A DNA stretch of 64,000 bases, taken from positions 39,771,082 to 39,835,081 of the forward strand of contig OX344751.2 of NCBI GenBank assembly GCA_947034885.2, written 5' to 3'. Within the stretch, counting starts at the first letter, position 1; the number at the start of each line of letters is the position of its first letter. The DNA comes from Thuidium tamariscinum (taxonomy: Eukaryota; Streptophyta; Bryopsida; Hypnales; Thuidiaceae). Positions 1-11,509 of the stretch are shown in pieces. The notes below the pieces were generated by a model. That model was not told where the DNA came from. It did no database searches and saw nothing but the letters and a program-made list of their open reading frames with translations. Position numbers and translations under genes: made by a program.

Positions 1-14
1 TACATAGTTTGGAA

Positions 15-3000
15 TTAATCCAGCGCGTCCACGAACGCCTGAGGTGGCGGTAAGTCTGGAGCAGTTTCCATATCCCTCGCAGGCTGTCAGGAGATTTCGC
101 ACAGTTAGCAACGGAAAGAAGGAACAATTCTTTCTTACACTCCACGGATCTCCAAAAAAATATTTCAAGAGGTCAAGGAGAGAGAATGGAAAGAAGGTAC
201 CTGACGCCACTCAAGGAAACACCAAACAATATAATTCACCACTGCTACTAAACAGAACAATTTTCCTGCCCAAGGTCCACACGCGTAATATCTGAAGGTC
301 CACCAACCCACCCCAAAACTTGCAACATTAACATTGAGCTTGAAATACTGTCCAGATCTGTCCGGGAGTAAAACTTTAAATTCCTTGACCTAGTGAATGT
401 AAAGCACGACAGCAACGCTGGCTCTCTAAAACCCTTTCATCTGAGAAGTATCCGTACCGTGAAAGGCGAAGCAGCAAGTCATCGTCCTCAGCACTCATAG
501 CATGGTCGTATACAACTTCTGTGCGCTTGGCAACATCCATCCAGCTATACAGATTCTTCATCTGCATGAAAGTAGGGGCGGTTCATGATCGAATTAAAAA
601 AACTGCTGTTCTAAAAAAAAAGCAGGACTTGAGTTGTATACAAGACCCGCTGTGCAGAGCCGGCATTCTGTAGGGCAACAAATCCCTATCCGAAGTGTAC
701 AGGACTCTAGTCTATTCATAAAAACGAAATGTCAACGAGATCAACTCGTAAGAGAATCTAGTCTATAAATTTTTTAATAGACCCTAAGCGGGACATACTG
801 CATGGCAGTTCCAGCCGTATGACATATCCCACTGGCTCCGTTTTGTGATTATGACGTTTCCACCTCCAGGTCCTCTACAGTACAAACTAGCAAATTGACA
901 TTTGACTAGGCTGTTGCATTACTGAACACCAAATAAATTCATCAAAAAGAGGGTTCACAGATTCGCAAGATAGTGTTACCCTGTTGTGCATGGAGAAAGG
1001 GTCAACTTGAGGCAGGAGCTTAATAGCTTGACCGATAGCAACCACCATCTCTGCTGGCACAGGTGGAGCGAGAACGATCATATCATCAGGCAACACCTGT
1101 CAGCGCCAGCGAAGATTTATTAGTCAAGGATGAAGAACTTCACTTGGACGTTGTAATGGTCACCCAGAGAACCCAGTGAGTTTACCATACCAAGCATGAT
1201 GATTGATACCAAACTGAAAGGAGCAAGTTTCAACCTTGCCAAGTTTATGTCAAAGAGCATTAAAACAAGGAAGTGAAGGCCATACATGCCTCGGGAACAC
1301 CACCAACGCGAGTGCTCACTGTGAGAAGCCCGCAACTAGCTGCCTCCAAGATCGCAATGCAAAATGCCTCTGTCAAGGAACTGTCATACCAGTATCCAAA
1401 ATGAAGATACGTCACATCAGAACATAGAAACTAACCAAATTTGAGGAACGACGAAGACTCTGCGAGATCGTACACACACAAATTTCTTAGAAGTCTGTCA
1501 ACGAGGATACATGAGTATCCCTGAGACAGTCACATACCTGTTGAGGAAAATGTGCCCCCGGACTAAGACAGAGCGGACATCAGCATGAGGCACGGCTCCT
1601 AGCATGTCAACACGATCTTGAAGCCCATGCTTTTCTCTCATCTCCTCCAAACGCACCCGCTTGGGCCCATCACCACCCACTATGAATCTCACCTAAAAAC
1701 ACAACAGATTGTTCAGTATGTCTACAGCCCTCAAGAAATCAAGGTTAGCACAAAGGTGTAAGGTGATCGGCAGAGAACTAAAGCAATTCTTATTAACGCA
1801 AAGCTAAAACTTAAAGTTAGGACCTCCAGAATCGCATATTTCAGTCTACAGCTAGGAACTACTGCCATAACACCAAAGCAATTCCTAAACATTTAGAGAG
1901 GTATTCAGAAGAGCTTACTTGAGGATAAAGTCTGCAGACCTCTGGAATTACTTCCACCAGCAAGTCGGCACCCTTTCGATACACAAGACGACTAATGACC
2001 ACAATGATAACCTGATCCGTAATGCTAGGGGATGCCTCTGGATCGGGTCGAAACATGGCTGTATCCATAGCATTCGGGATGACGAACACCTTCTCTGGGT
2101 TAAGTCCTGAGCGAAGTACTGTGTTTTCCTTACTGGTGTGAGATACGCAGATAGCTTGGTGTACATCTGCGAGAGTAAACTGCAGAACCTGCAACCACAA
2201 TGCCCTATTAGTTTAAATAAATTTCAAGAACCTTGTCACAAGCATAAGCCATGTGTCATGCTTGCAGCTTCGGTACAATCAACCGTCTCTAAATGCAATG
2301 CCTCGGGCGGAGAAAGGGCTGCTAAAATATGCACCGAAATATTTTCACGACTTCACATGTGGAAGTTGTCGACTTAAATGTGTGCATGATATGTAAGACT
2401 ATCGAGATATTCAGGGATGTTCAATTACAGAGTGTGCAGTCAGAAAGGGTTGAGAGCACTTGTTTTAAGGCCCTCGCAATACCCTTCAATTTGACAAGGC
2501 GAACTTTCTTCAATGTTGAGAATGTAGTGGTAAAACACAATCATACAGATTAAGATGCTAACAAAATATTTAATGGAATTTTGCACGGGAAGAGAAGGCG
2601 CACCTTATTCATATGGATACTACCAAGGTCCGCGAAGCCATAAAGAGAGTGGTCCGTAAAAACAACCCGAAGCCCCATCGTCCGAGCGTGCAGAAGTGAT
2701 TCATGGCACAACGTGGAGAATGCTTGGTGACCATGAACCAACGTGATGCCCTCTCTCACAAGTATCGTTCGGATTATCGGTAGGGATCCAGACAGAGTCG
2801 GCAGCACGTTTTGCTGGATAAAAGGAAGGCGAGGAATGTAGTACAGTTTCAGACCATTGGTCATGTACCGGACACCACTCCTCTGCCCATATGCATGCGT
2901 TGCAACGACCACCTGCAGCACAGGACCCACTCAAACCCTAAATAGCTTTCGATGACTTCGCTAAACCTCTAAAACCCTCAATGGTTGCCGACAAATGTAG

Positions 3001-3727
3001 AGGCAGAATTCGAGTATAACAAGGTGAATTTAAGGGTGCCCACTTGCAAATCCAATCAGAATTCTGAATGACTACTCAGAGCAAACCACAAGCAGAGGAT
3101 TCCTCAAACCCTAAATAATTTCTTTCAACTCGCAAAACCTCTAAAACCTTCACTGGTCGCCGACAACTGCAGAGACAGAATTCGAGGAGCAAAACTAAGT
3201 GGCATCCAATCATGCTACTTTCACAAAACGATCGGCTTTCTGAATGCTTGAGATCATTCCACAAGAAGAGAATCCCGACGCTCAAACCCGAAATGATTTT
3301 CTTTCACTTCGCTAAACCTCTAAAACCTTCACTGAATGCAGAAACATCATTCCAAGGTGAAATCCAAGGACGCCAATGCCACAGAGCAATCGAATTTCTG
3401 AGAATGTACCATAAGAAAGGCAGACCCTCAAACCCAAAATGATTTTCTTTCACTTCGCTAAAACTCAAAATCCTCATTGATCACCAATAATGCAGACAGC
3501 ATTCGAGGAGTGAAACGAAGTGAAATTCATTGATGCTACTTCCACAAATCAATCGTATGCCATAAGAAGAGAGTACAGTAAATTAAGGGAGTGACCTTGT
3601 GGCCACGCTGCAATAGACATTGCGAGAGGTAATAAATGTGATTCTCCACTCCGCCGAAATTAGGGTAGAAGAAATCGGAGACCATGAGAATCCGGTGGCG
3701 ACCATAGCCGGTGGTGGTCTCTCCCAT
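15..3727 (-). CDS. PIGA: Phosphatidylinositol N-acetylglucosaminyltransferase catalytic subunit (PIG-A), 9 exons, complete
   Basis: Transfers GlcNAc from UDP-GlcNAc to phosphatidylinositol at the ER, the first step of GPI-anchor synthesis. Coding exons, in transcript order: 3596-3727, 2604-2912, 1919-2188, 1538-1692, 1290-1380, 980-1096, 458-561, 201-291 and 15-83 (TAA). All junctions are in phase and give 445 residues, the usual plant length. The N-terminus reads [20 protein letters not shown] (residues 17-36), the GT4 nucleotide-sugar fold start. [13 protein letters not shown] (289-301) carries the EX7E motif, E293 and E301. Residues ~401-419 form the C-terminal membrane anchor, followed by a proline-rich tail. 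The start is the first in-frame ATG after an upstream TGA. Intron 5 appears to use a GC donor (GAG|GCATGT at 1290/1289). The exon after LSR was found by matching the conserved [12 protein letters not shown] segment; reading through that donor would instead give a false C-terminus ending at 376. The identity is very secure. Exact ends of exons 7-9 rest on frame and homology. Confidence 0.94.
2930..3575. repeat. Tandem repeat in PIGA intron 1
   Basis: Four diverged copies of a unit beginning CTCAAACCC start at 2930, 3103, 3281 and 3427, giving periods of 173, 178 and 146 bp. Each unit continues with a CGCTAAACCTCTAAAACC-like stretch, a TGCAGA-like stretch and an ATTCGAG stretch. The array fills nearly all of intron 1 and ends about 20 bp from the exon 1 donor. 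No reading frame is conserved between copies. Confidence 0.8.
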
Positions 3728-5246
3728 CACTCGATCTCACCATTCTCCTCGCATGATGATCTGTTTCTTCTGCACCTGGTAGCCTCAAAATCAAACTAGG
3801 AAAAAAAATCTCAACAACAAAATTGGTATGGTCGAAGCTAAAAGCGCAAGGATCTGCAGGCTTTATACAAAATTGAGCTCCATTTTCAATATTTCTGGGC
3901 TGATCGAAACAAAAATTCGCTGCAGTAAGCGATCCTGTGTTCACCCAACTTGCATTGCAACTTAGATGGAAATGACTAAATTGCGAGGTAGTTTCGGAAT
4001 CAATCGGAGAAGAGTGATCGCTCTAAACACATCCTGTTGGGAGGATCCGATGTTCGGATTGATGCAGTCTCCCGAAACCCGGATTTTGCAGGAACTGGGA
4101 TTGTAAATGTAGACTAAATAATAAACGAAGCGCCATGGCACAGCCGAAAGCGCCACAGATTGGTACTGGGCGTAGTTAGTATTATTAGGCTGTTCAGGCT
4201 TTCCAATGCACCCAAGAATGCAACATTTGGATACAATATACAAAAGTTATCAAGGGCCAAAGTTTGTTTTTAAAAGTGCCATCTATAGTCTGTGTACAAA
4301 CCTGATTTTGGAAATGGACATAAACTGTAGCTGGCACTTTAACCCCTAACTGCCCAAGGCACCAGAATCTGGTGTTTGCAAAACTTTCAAGTTAAATAAA
4401 ACCTAACCAAATTTCTATTTTTAGTAGTTTATATTTTTAGAAAGTTCTTCTAGAAGTCTAGTTTTAATGTCAAAAATCCGAATCTGGAAAATGAATGATG
4501 GTGATTTTTCTATACAAGCCTTTTTGTACAAGGGTATCCATTGCAATCTTGACTTCCCGTAGTGTTAAGAGCTCTTGGAAATGAGCCTCAAATACACTAT
4601 ATCGATCTTGGATCAAAAATCACATTCTAAATTCATTTAAAAAAATTACAAAGTAGTTTTTAAGAAGCCATAAATTGATTGGGGTAATACATGTTAGGCC
4701 CTTTAACCTCATATTTTTTTGGTCACCATTGTTTTAGATTTGACTTGTGAAAAGAGGATTGAAAGATTTTTGCAGTTTTAACACCCTCATGGTCAAACAT
4801 TATAATCTTTCATTCCATAAGTGATATTGTTGTGTTTTCTTTTTCCACAAGATCTCTAACATGTCTAGTTTGAATTTTTACGGTTATAATTTTTTTAAAA
4901 CTGATACAACTTATCAAAATGTTGGCATTTTGTTCAATTTAGAGCAAATTCCAAGACACTCAAAACAGGCCTTGGGCATTTAGGAATTAAGGTCACCCAT
5001 ACTTTTGAATATGCCCACCTTATTCCAAATGAATTTTTGAATATATTTTGCCCAACAATTATTGATTTCACTGTGCTTGCTGGAATGGCTTTTAATATTC
5101 AATAAATTTAGTGTAATCTAAGGTAGAACCACCCATTCCCAACTAGAGTATCATGAGTAAGTTAATAAATAGGGTGGCAAAATTGTCGGAGAGGTTGGGA
5201 TTCATTTCTATTCTTTTAACCCCTAAAGATTTTGACTATGTTTTCA
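3728..5246. other. PIGA 5' flank and AT-rich intergenic DNA
   Basis: About 3728-4250 is the probable 5' UTR and promoter side of the minus-strand PIGA gene. An upstream ATG at 3748 starts a short overlapping frame. At 4277-4345 a small inverted-repeat relic (GTGCCA...TGGCAC) resembles the inside of the element at 54 kb. Positions ~4770-4990 are similar to ~61695-61935, so this is a dispersed repeat. I see no gene. Confidence 0.55.
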
Positions 5247-5468
5247 TACTACAAGAGAAAGGGGTGTTTTTAGTGAGTTTTTAAATATAGTCCTAGACAT
5301 AAGATTATAAGTAATGACCTTTGAGGTGATTTTTAGCAAAGACTTACTAGAAATACATGTACCTCTAGTAAATTTTTTCTGAAAATTGCCTTAAAGGTCA
5401 TCTTCTATAATCTTATGTCTAGGACTATACTTAAAAACTCACTAAAAACACTCCTTTTTCTTGTAGTG
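5247..5468. mobile_element. CACTA-type foldback MITE, 222 bp
   Basis: Almost the whole element is a long imperfect inverted repeat. The right end reads CACTACAAGAAAAAGG on the complementary strand; the left end begins TACTACAAGAGAAAGG, so its first base has mutated. The arms share the TATAGTCCTAGACATAAGAT segment. No coding capacity. The flanking triplets (TCA and CTT) do not match, so the insertion is old or the border is damaged. Confidence 0.75.
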
Positions 5469-7074
5469 CTTGTAGTACTTCTTGTGAAGTTTCCTTGCCT
5501 ACTAATATATATAAAGAAGCCCCAAAGGTATGCTCTCACTTAGTATTAAAGAGTGTTGACTGTCATTGAGGGTCTTAGAACAAATTTAGATCTACTTCTA
5601 GACCAAATTCACATTTGCAAACATCACCCCTAATCCCAAGTGCAAGTATATCCAAAACTCACTATATGTAACTTACTTGTCCTATCATTGATTTTTTGCA
5701 TTTTATCACACTTCTAGTTTCAAGGATATTGTCATCCATTCCATGTATATTTAACTACACAAGACTCAATTGAGTTATATTCACCACATTTCATTATTAA
5801 AATAGTCTATTTATATGTTTCTACTCATAACCTTCTAAACAAATCATATGTGGCTCAAAAGAGATATATAGGTCCAACAATATATAAACCCAAAATAAGA
5901 ATCCATCCATTATATTAGCCACCTCATTTTTTAAAGAGCCTTTCTTCCTAGGTATTATATTGCTTTAAGATAATGGAAAGATGTATGGTTGATGAAGAAT
6001 GTCATGTATAACCTTTTCTACATAGCTTTAGAGCATTATCAATCCATAAACTAAATACAACCATTGCAAGTGAAGAATGTCATGTTTGCTACTCAACCAA
6101 TATATATACTATGCATTTTGGTGGACCAATGGGGGAGCAAGATTGAATTGATGTAGCAAAGAATGTCACATTGGACTCTTGCCATCAATTCATTTACAAT
6201 GGCATAGCATTTACTATCTTTACAAGAAGGTGCTTAACTATTAGATGTTTTGGGGGGCCTTTAGAAGATTGTGGATTTCCAGATTGTGGGAACATTGGAA
6301 AGTCTACTATGCAATCAATTTGAAGTGGCCAAAAAATTGCTACATTAGATATTATTAATGAATTAATTTTAAAAATTAATCATTAAATATTTTTGAATAA
6401 TTTTTTGAGAAAAATGTTTAAACCAATTTCCAATTCTTTTATACTTTCTAAAATGTTTGGAAACAAAGTTTATTTATTTTTTCAAATTCAAAATTTCAAA
6501 CTAGTAGTCGGTGGTTGATTACATAGTGAACAGTTTTAGGAAACAACCCTAAAACAATATCCTAAAACCTTGAAAAACATCTAATGATTCTTATCCTTGA
6601 AAGTCTTGAATACTTGGAACCTATTGCCATTCTAAAAATAACAAAGGTTTTTTGGTAGCATTGAAGAACCTAAAATACAAACCAAACTAGTATACCTTAT
6701 ACTGTTGCTAGCTACAACCATTGGATGTCAAAATTGATGGCTAAATTTTCCTTAATTTCCTTAATTTCCTTTCATAAGAGTAAAAAGGAATTTCTAATTT
6801 TTCAATTCAAAAATAACTGAAAAATCCATAACTTTTGCATCCTGAGTCCAAATACCAACAACAAAGCTTGTACCCAACTCTTTATTGAGGTTTTTCTGAT
6901 GGTACCAAGAACACAACTAGGGCACATATGGTCCAAGGAATTTCAATATAACAAACAAACAAACACCCTATCTTAAAGGTATGGATTTTTTATTCATGAT
7001 TTTTTTTCCAAATTATAGATTAGCATTGAGAAGAGCTTCATTCATTGGACCTTAGCCCTTGTCTATTTGGAAGA
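5469..7074. other. AT-rich intergenic DNA
   Basis: Low-complexity, A/T-rich sequence with no open frame of note, no RNA gene that I can recognise and no intact element ends. It is probably old decayed repeats. Confidence 0.5.
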
Positions 7075-7810
7075 GGGTGATTGCAATAAACAACTATTAA
7101 TTTTGTTGTATTCAATAGTACTCATGATTTTTTTTTGGAGTACTTTAAAATTAGAAAACTAATTTTAAATTTAAAAAAAATATGGATAATGTATACACTT
7201 TCAAGACAAAGGTAACTACAAAAGGAAATTTATAGAAAAATTCTTTAAGTATGAGAATTAGAAAAGTATCTAATCTCAAGAAAATAGGTATTTAGATGTT
7301 TAAATTAGTAAAAAATTGTATAAATAGATAAATACAAAAATAAAAACTGTCCATTTGCAACAACTCTATAGAGATGTTCATTCACCAAAAAAAAAAAATA
7401 AATAATATTTTATATGTTTCAAAATACAAGCAAAAAGAAGCTCACTTTGTAGACTTCTACACTACATAAAACTAACTATTTTTAAAATCCTTCTGTAGAG
7501 AGCTGGAGGTCTATTAGAAGACCATCTCATACAAATTTTTCTCAAAATCATTAAAAAACAAGTTACTCTTTGGTACTAAAAACCCCTAAACTACAAAGTG
7601 TGACATTCAATTAGGGTCTATTTTTGGATAGTAAAATATTTTTGAAAATTATGAAAAAAATTTAAGAAGGCATATGATAGTAGTTATGAGTACCTTTCCT
7701 ATAAATCTCAAGTCATTTGGAGCCAATACACAAAAGTTATAGCCAAAAAATAGATCAGTACGCAAGGTGTGACACAAAATAGGACAAGTGTTTCTTGCAA
7801 TCATCTAGGA
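7075..7810. mobile_element. TIR element of the GCAAGAAACACTT family, copy 1
   Basis: The right end reads GGACAAGTGTTTCTTGCAAT (7782-7801), the terminal motif shared with copies at 28.8, 35.7 and 60.5 kb. The left end, GGGTGATTGCAATAAAC at 7075, is diverged. The interior resembles the 60.5 kb copy, for example a TTCTTYAAGTAYGRGAAYTAG block and AAAACCCCTAAA followed by CAAAGTGTGAC. Non-coding. Confidence 0.6.
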
Positions 7811-7928
7811 ACCTATAAAACAATGTGTTGATATTGCATCTAAGACTCATTTGTTTTCATGATGATGCTCCAAAAAAGACTCTTTATCAATGATAAGACA
7901 CCCAAGACTTGGTTGCAACATCCAAGTT

Positions 7929-8022
7929 AAAGACTATTATCAATCTAGTAGAAGGAATAAGGATGAAAGTTATTAAAGACTATTATCAATCTAGTTGAAG
8001 GAATAAGGATGAAAGTTATAGA
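7929..8022. repeat. 46-bp direct tandem duplication
   Basis: The unit AGACTATTATCAATCTAG(T/A) plus GAAGGAATAAGGATGAAAGT occurs at 7931 and again at 7977, nearly identical, so the duplication is recent. Non-coding. Confidence 0.85.
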
Positions 8023-8834
8023 AGCATCCATAGATAAGGAAAATAAGAAAAGTCAAGGGACTTGATTCTAACCTCTTTTGGATTTATTAACATGCAATGC
8101 AAGATAGAAAATCTAAAAATTTATGGAAATACAAGAAATTAATAATTATTGAATTAATTTCATCTAGAAAATTTCAAAATATCATTACATATTTTTTTTT
8201 AAACTCAAATGAAGTTGAAACCTATAATCAATCTTTTTAATTGCCTATGTGACATGCCTAAATATGACAAAATAAAAATCTAATTTAGCCAATGCATATT
8301 GGTTTGTAATTGAGTTGGAACTTGGAAGGAAAGTTTCATGCTTAATTTTAATGAAAACGATATTGGAGTAAGGAACAAAATAAAGGCCTTCAAACAAAAT
8401 TTAAGCCATTAAGACAATTTAGAAGGCCAATATTTGAAGGCAAGAGTGGGAGTCAAAAGAAGTTGATTTGTACCTAGAAGCAAAGTCAAAATAGAAACTA
8501 CAATGCCATCTAAAGGTAGGACAAATTTGTAACAGACAACTTGAAAAAGGTGGAACAAGGATGAGAATAGCTAGACACTTTCAATTCTAGAGGGTGTGAA
8601 TTAGATTTTGGAAGGTGAGTTGAAAAATGAAGGGGGGTGATTTTGAACATCTTTTTCATTTTGCAAATTTCTTTTGCAAGGTGCTTGATTTTCTCTTAGA
8701 AAAAGGCTAAATTTGGATATTCAAATTCCTTCCAAAATTCAATAATTTTCATGCCTTCTAATAAATTTAGATCTTAGGACTTTAATTATATTCCATACAA
8801 TTATCATTGACTGCTATACTATAGATAAAATTAC
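8023..8834. other. AT-rich intergenic DNA
   Basis: Nothing recognisable: no long frame, no element ends and no RNA gene seen. Confidence 0.5.
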
Positions 8835-9050
8835 CACTAGTAGAAACCCCTATTTAATGTGACAAGGCCTAATTTTTCTTGACAGATTTTGCTAGGCATC
8901 AAAAATAACAACCTGTGTTATTATGTCAGTATAAATGTTATATTGAACATTTTTGTTGACATAAAAACACGGGTTGTTACTTTTGATGCCTAGCAAAATC
9001 CGTCAAGAAAAATTAGGCCTTGTCACATTAAATGGGGGTTTCTCCTAGTG
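8835..9050. mobile_element. CACTA-type foldback MITE, 216 bp, with TAC target duplication
   Basis: Ends are CACTAGTAGAAACCCC (left) and, on the complement, CACTAGGAGAAACCCC (right). The arms are nearly perfect inverted repeats of about 85 bp containing GTGACAAGGCCTAATTTTTC. The element is flanked by TAC at 8832-8834 and 9051-9053, the 3-bp target duplication expected for CACTA (En/Spm) elements. It is non-autonomous and could form a long hairpin RNA if transcribed. Confidence 0.9.
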
Positions 9051-9374
9051 TACACTTGTCACCTTCAAACTATTCTCCAGTACTAGAATTAGAATTTGTG
9101 TGTACATTCTTGAACATTTCACATACTTTTCCTAAAATATATATTGAAAGTACAATGAGGATTGGTTGATCCAAATTCAAAGTCTATTCATCATAGATCC
9201 CACATGCAATCCCAAGTGTTTATATGAGTGACATTGTGAGTGACTTTTGAGTTCATTGTCATTGTCATTGTGATAAAAATGTCACAATGAACTCAAAATT
9301 TTTTTAATTTGTATTATTTCCAACCCCCCCTTCCAATCTGATTTAAATATTAAAATGTATATATTAAAATTTTA

Positions 9375-9770
9375 TTAATTTTCAGTCCCCTCACCCCCTC
9401 TTATAATTTTGAGAGGGTGGGCCTCCATACAATCAATATGGGATAAGAGAATGGCACTCACATTTGCATTACCATATTTATATGCATATTCAATATCCGT
9501 ATCCATATCCAGTTTCAATATCCATATTCGATATCCGTATTTAATATCCATATTCAATATCCATATTCTCTAATTGTATTCTTGTAATCATACGTAGTAT
9601 TTATATTCAATATCAATACTCAGTATCTGTACTTAGTATCCATATCTATATTTAGTATATATATCTGATGGCTACTGATTTTTCTTAGAAGGAGGGTGGG
9701 ATTTTTTTGATTTCAAATCCAACGTCTCCTGATTTTCTGAGGGGAGGGGGGTTCCAGAAAATTGCAAACA
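9375..9770. repeat. Dispersed repeat with an ATATCCATATTCA tandem core
   Basis: A C-rich start (CCCCTCACCCCCTC) leads into a degenerate tandem array of ATATCCATATTC-like units at ~9475-9665, then a G-rich end (GGGGAGGGGGG near 9742). A related sequence lies in opposite orientation at ~39340-39680, sharing the GGCTACTGAT/ATGGCTACT segment. Frames through the array are low-complexity and not genes. Confidence 0.6.
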
Positions 9771-10212
9771 AGTTCTGTTGCCTCTTTCTGTCACATTGAT
9801 GTATGACCATGTGCCTCTACTAGAAGGAAGATTCTATATTACCTTTACCAGATAGACCTTTTTTGGTTTATGAATTATGTAAGATTCTGTTTGTACTTGT
9901 GCTCTATATGTGTGTATAATTTGTATAAATGAAAATGGTGTACATTTTGCATGTGGGAAGTATTAGATAATATATATTGTTTTTTGTAGTGTAAACTATT
10001 TCTTAAACTTTTTCCCCAACCTGACATGAAAACAATAATCAAACAATAATCAACTAAATTAAATGAATAGTCACTCTATTAGACAGAAAATGTAATGATG
10101 GAGAGAACCTTCAAACTCTCACCACTAAATTTTTTCATCAATGACAAATATGACAAATATGGACATTGGAAACAGCTTATTTCACCTTATTGATGGTTCC
10201 TTTGGTTCTTAA
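9771..10212. other. AT-rich intergenic DNA
   Basis: No feature recognised between the tandem-core repeat and the TTAA-flanked element that begins at 10213. Confidence 0.5.
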
Positions 10213-11106
10213 CCCTTAAAGGACTAAGGCCTTCTTTGTGCAAAAAAACACTCAAAATTGCCATTTCTATAGCAAAGAGTAAAAATGTTTGAAAACTTCT
10301 TTTTTTCACATTTAATAATTGGATCTTATATCTAACTAATATGAGAATATGTGAAAAAATTTCAAAAATTTTGACCTCACAAATTGGAAGATCTTTGCAT
10401 TTAAAGTGAAAAAAAACAAGTTTTCTAGTATATTGCAGGATTGAATTATTTGACTATAAAACTTCTTAACTTTATTTTCTTGCACTACAAAGTTTTGAGC
10501 TTCAACCCTTTGTTGTGTATAATTGAGTTGAGGGTCTAGGAAAAGAACTACGAAAAAATTAATTTTTATTCTTTAAAAAATTATTAAATAGAAGTAGGTA
10601 CAAGGTAGAAGGAAAATATAAATTATTAATAACTTTGAGATGGAATTAATGGATAGATTGTTCTAGCAAGAAAAATAAACTATGTAAATTTATTTTTTCT
10701 GAAAAATTGTAAAAATTGCATTCATAATTTTACAAGTTATTTTTTCAAGAAGATGATCAAATTGCCCAAAAAACAAGATTATTCATAATTTTCTCATAAT
10801 AAATCCAAATAGATTGATCATATCTTCTCATATTGACAAAAATATAATCTATGAGAAAAAATACATTTTTTTTACAACTCAAATTTAAAAAAAATTTGTA
10901 GCCTAATCTCCTTTGTTTTGAGTTTATTTGGACATACCTTTTGTTTTCAAATGCTAATTGAAAAAAAATTATATTTTCATCAAGCTAATCAATAGTTCCA
11001 TATTCAAAAATAATTTCATAAATTAGGATGAAATTTGAACTAGTAGGTACTAGATACCTATCCAAAATCTCATTTGTCTCCTAAAGGGACAATGGTCCTT
11101 TAGGGA
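10213..11106 (-). mobile_element. TTAA-flanked ~0.9 kb element, copy E
   Basis: Bounded by TTAA at 10209-10212 and 11107-11110. The left end, CCCTTAAAGGACTAAGGCC, and the right end (complement, TCCCTAAAGGACCATTG) are inverted repeats. The interior matches the copies at 30.1, 40.5, 56.3 and 58.3 kb in diverged form and lies in the same orientation as the 56.3 kb copy. There is no transposase frame. The orientation given is relative to the 30.1 kb copy. Confidence 0.75.
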
Positions 11107-11283
11107 TTAAAACAACAACTAAGTAGATAGAGTTGTTAGACTTGTGTCTTGAACTTCAACATGAAATCCTTCAAGGCTTTTTTTGTTGGTTTGAATTTTT
11201 TCTTTCTTTAGTTGAGTGTATTTAGATCCAAATGGTATAGTGTCTAGCAGGGTTGTTTTTTTCATTTCTCGTGAAGTGTCAAA

Positions 11284-11509
11284 GTGGCGATATTTCATTT
11301 TATTGTAGAGCTCCAAATCTCAACATTCATCCATATATTACATAGAAAGTATCATATTAGCACATAATACATATCTATCATTCTATTGTCATCCATTATG
11401 TGGAGATTTCATCCACTATTTAAAAAGAATTGAAGTTTATTGGCGATTTCATCTAAAATTTCACTGTTTTTTCCTATAGGCTTGGTACAATTTTGCACCA
11501 AATCGCCAA
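11284..11509 (+). repeat. ~225-bp dispersed repeat (GTGGCGAT...ATCGCCAA), copy 1
   Basis: Starts GTGGCGATAT and ends AAATCGCCAA, a short inverted terminal match. It contains CTCCAAATCTCAACATTCAT and CTTGGTACAATTTTGCACCA. Related copies lie at ~17093-17320 (same strand) and ~53598-53816 (opposite strand), which marks it as a MITE-like family. Confidence 0.65.

Noticed and set aside
376..567. PIGA ending at 376 by reading through exon 7
   Set aside because: Splicing at CG|GTACGG (458) joins in phase to [12 protein letters not shown] and the conserved tail; the read-through C-terminus matches no PIG-A.
3660..3944. 94-codon minus-strand frame over the PIGA start
   Set aside because: It overlaps the conserved exon 1 in another frame and has no motif; at most an upstream-ATG frame.
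3962..4243. 93-codon minus-strand frame upstream of PIGA
   Set aside because: No motif, non-coding-like composition, and it lies in the likely promoter or leader.
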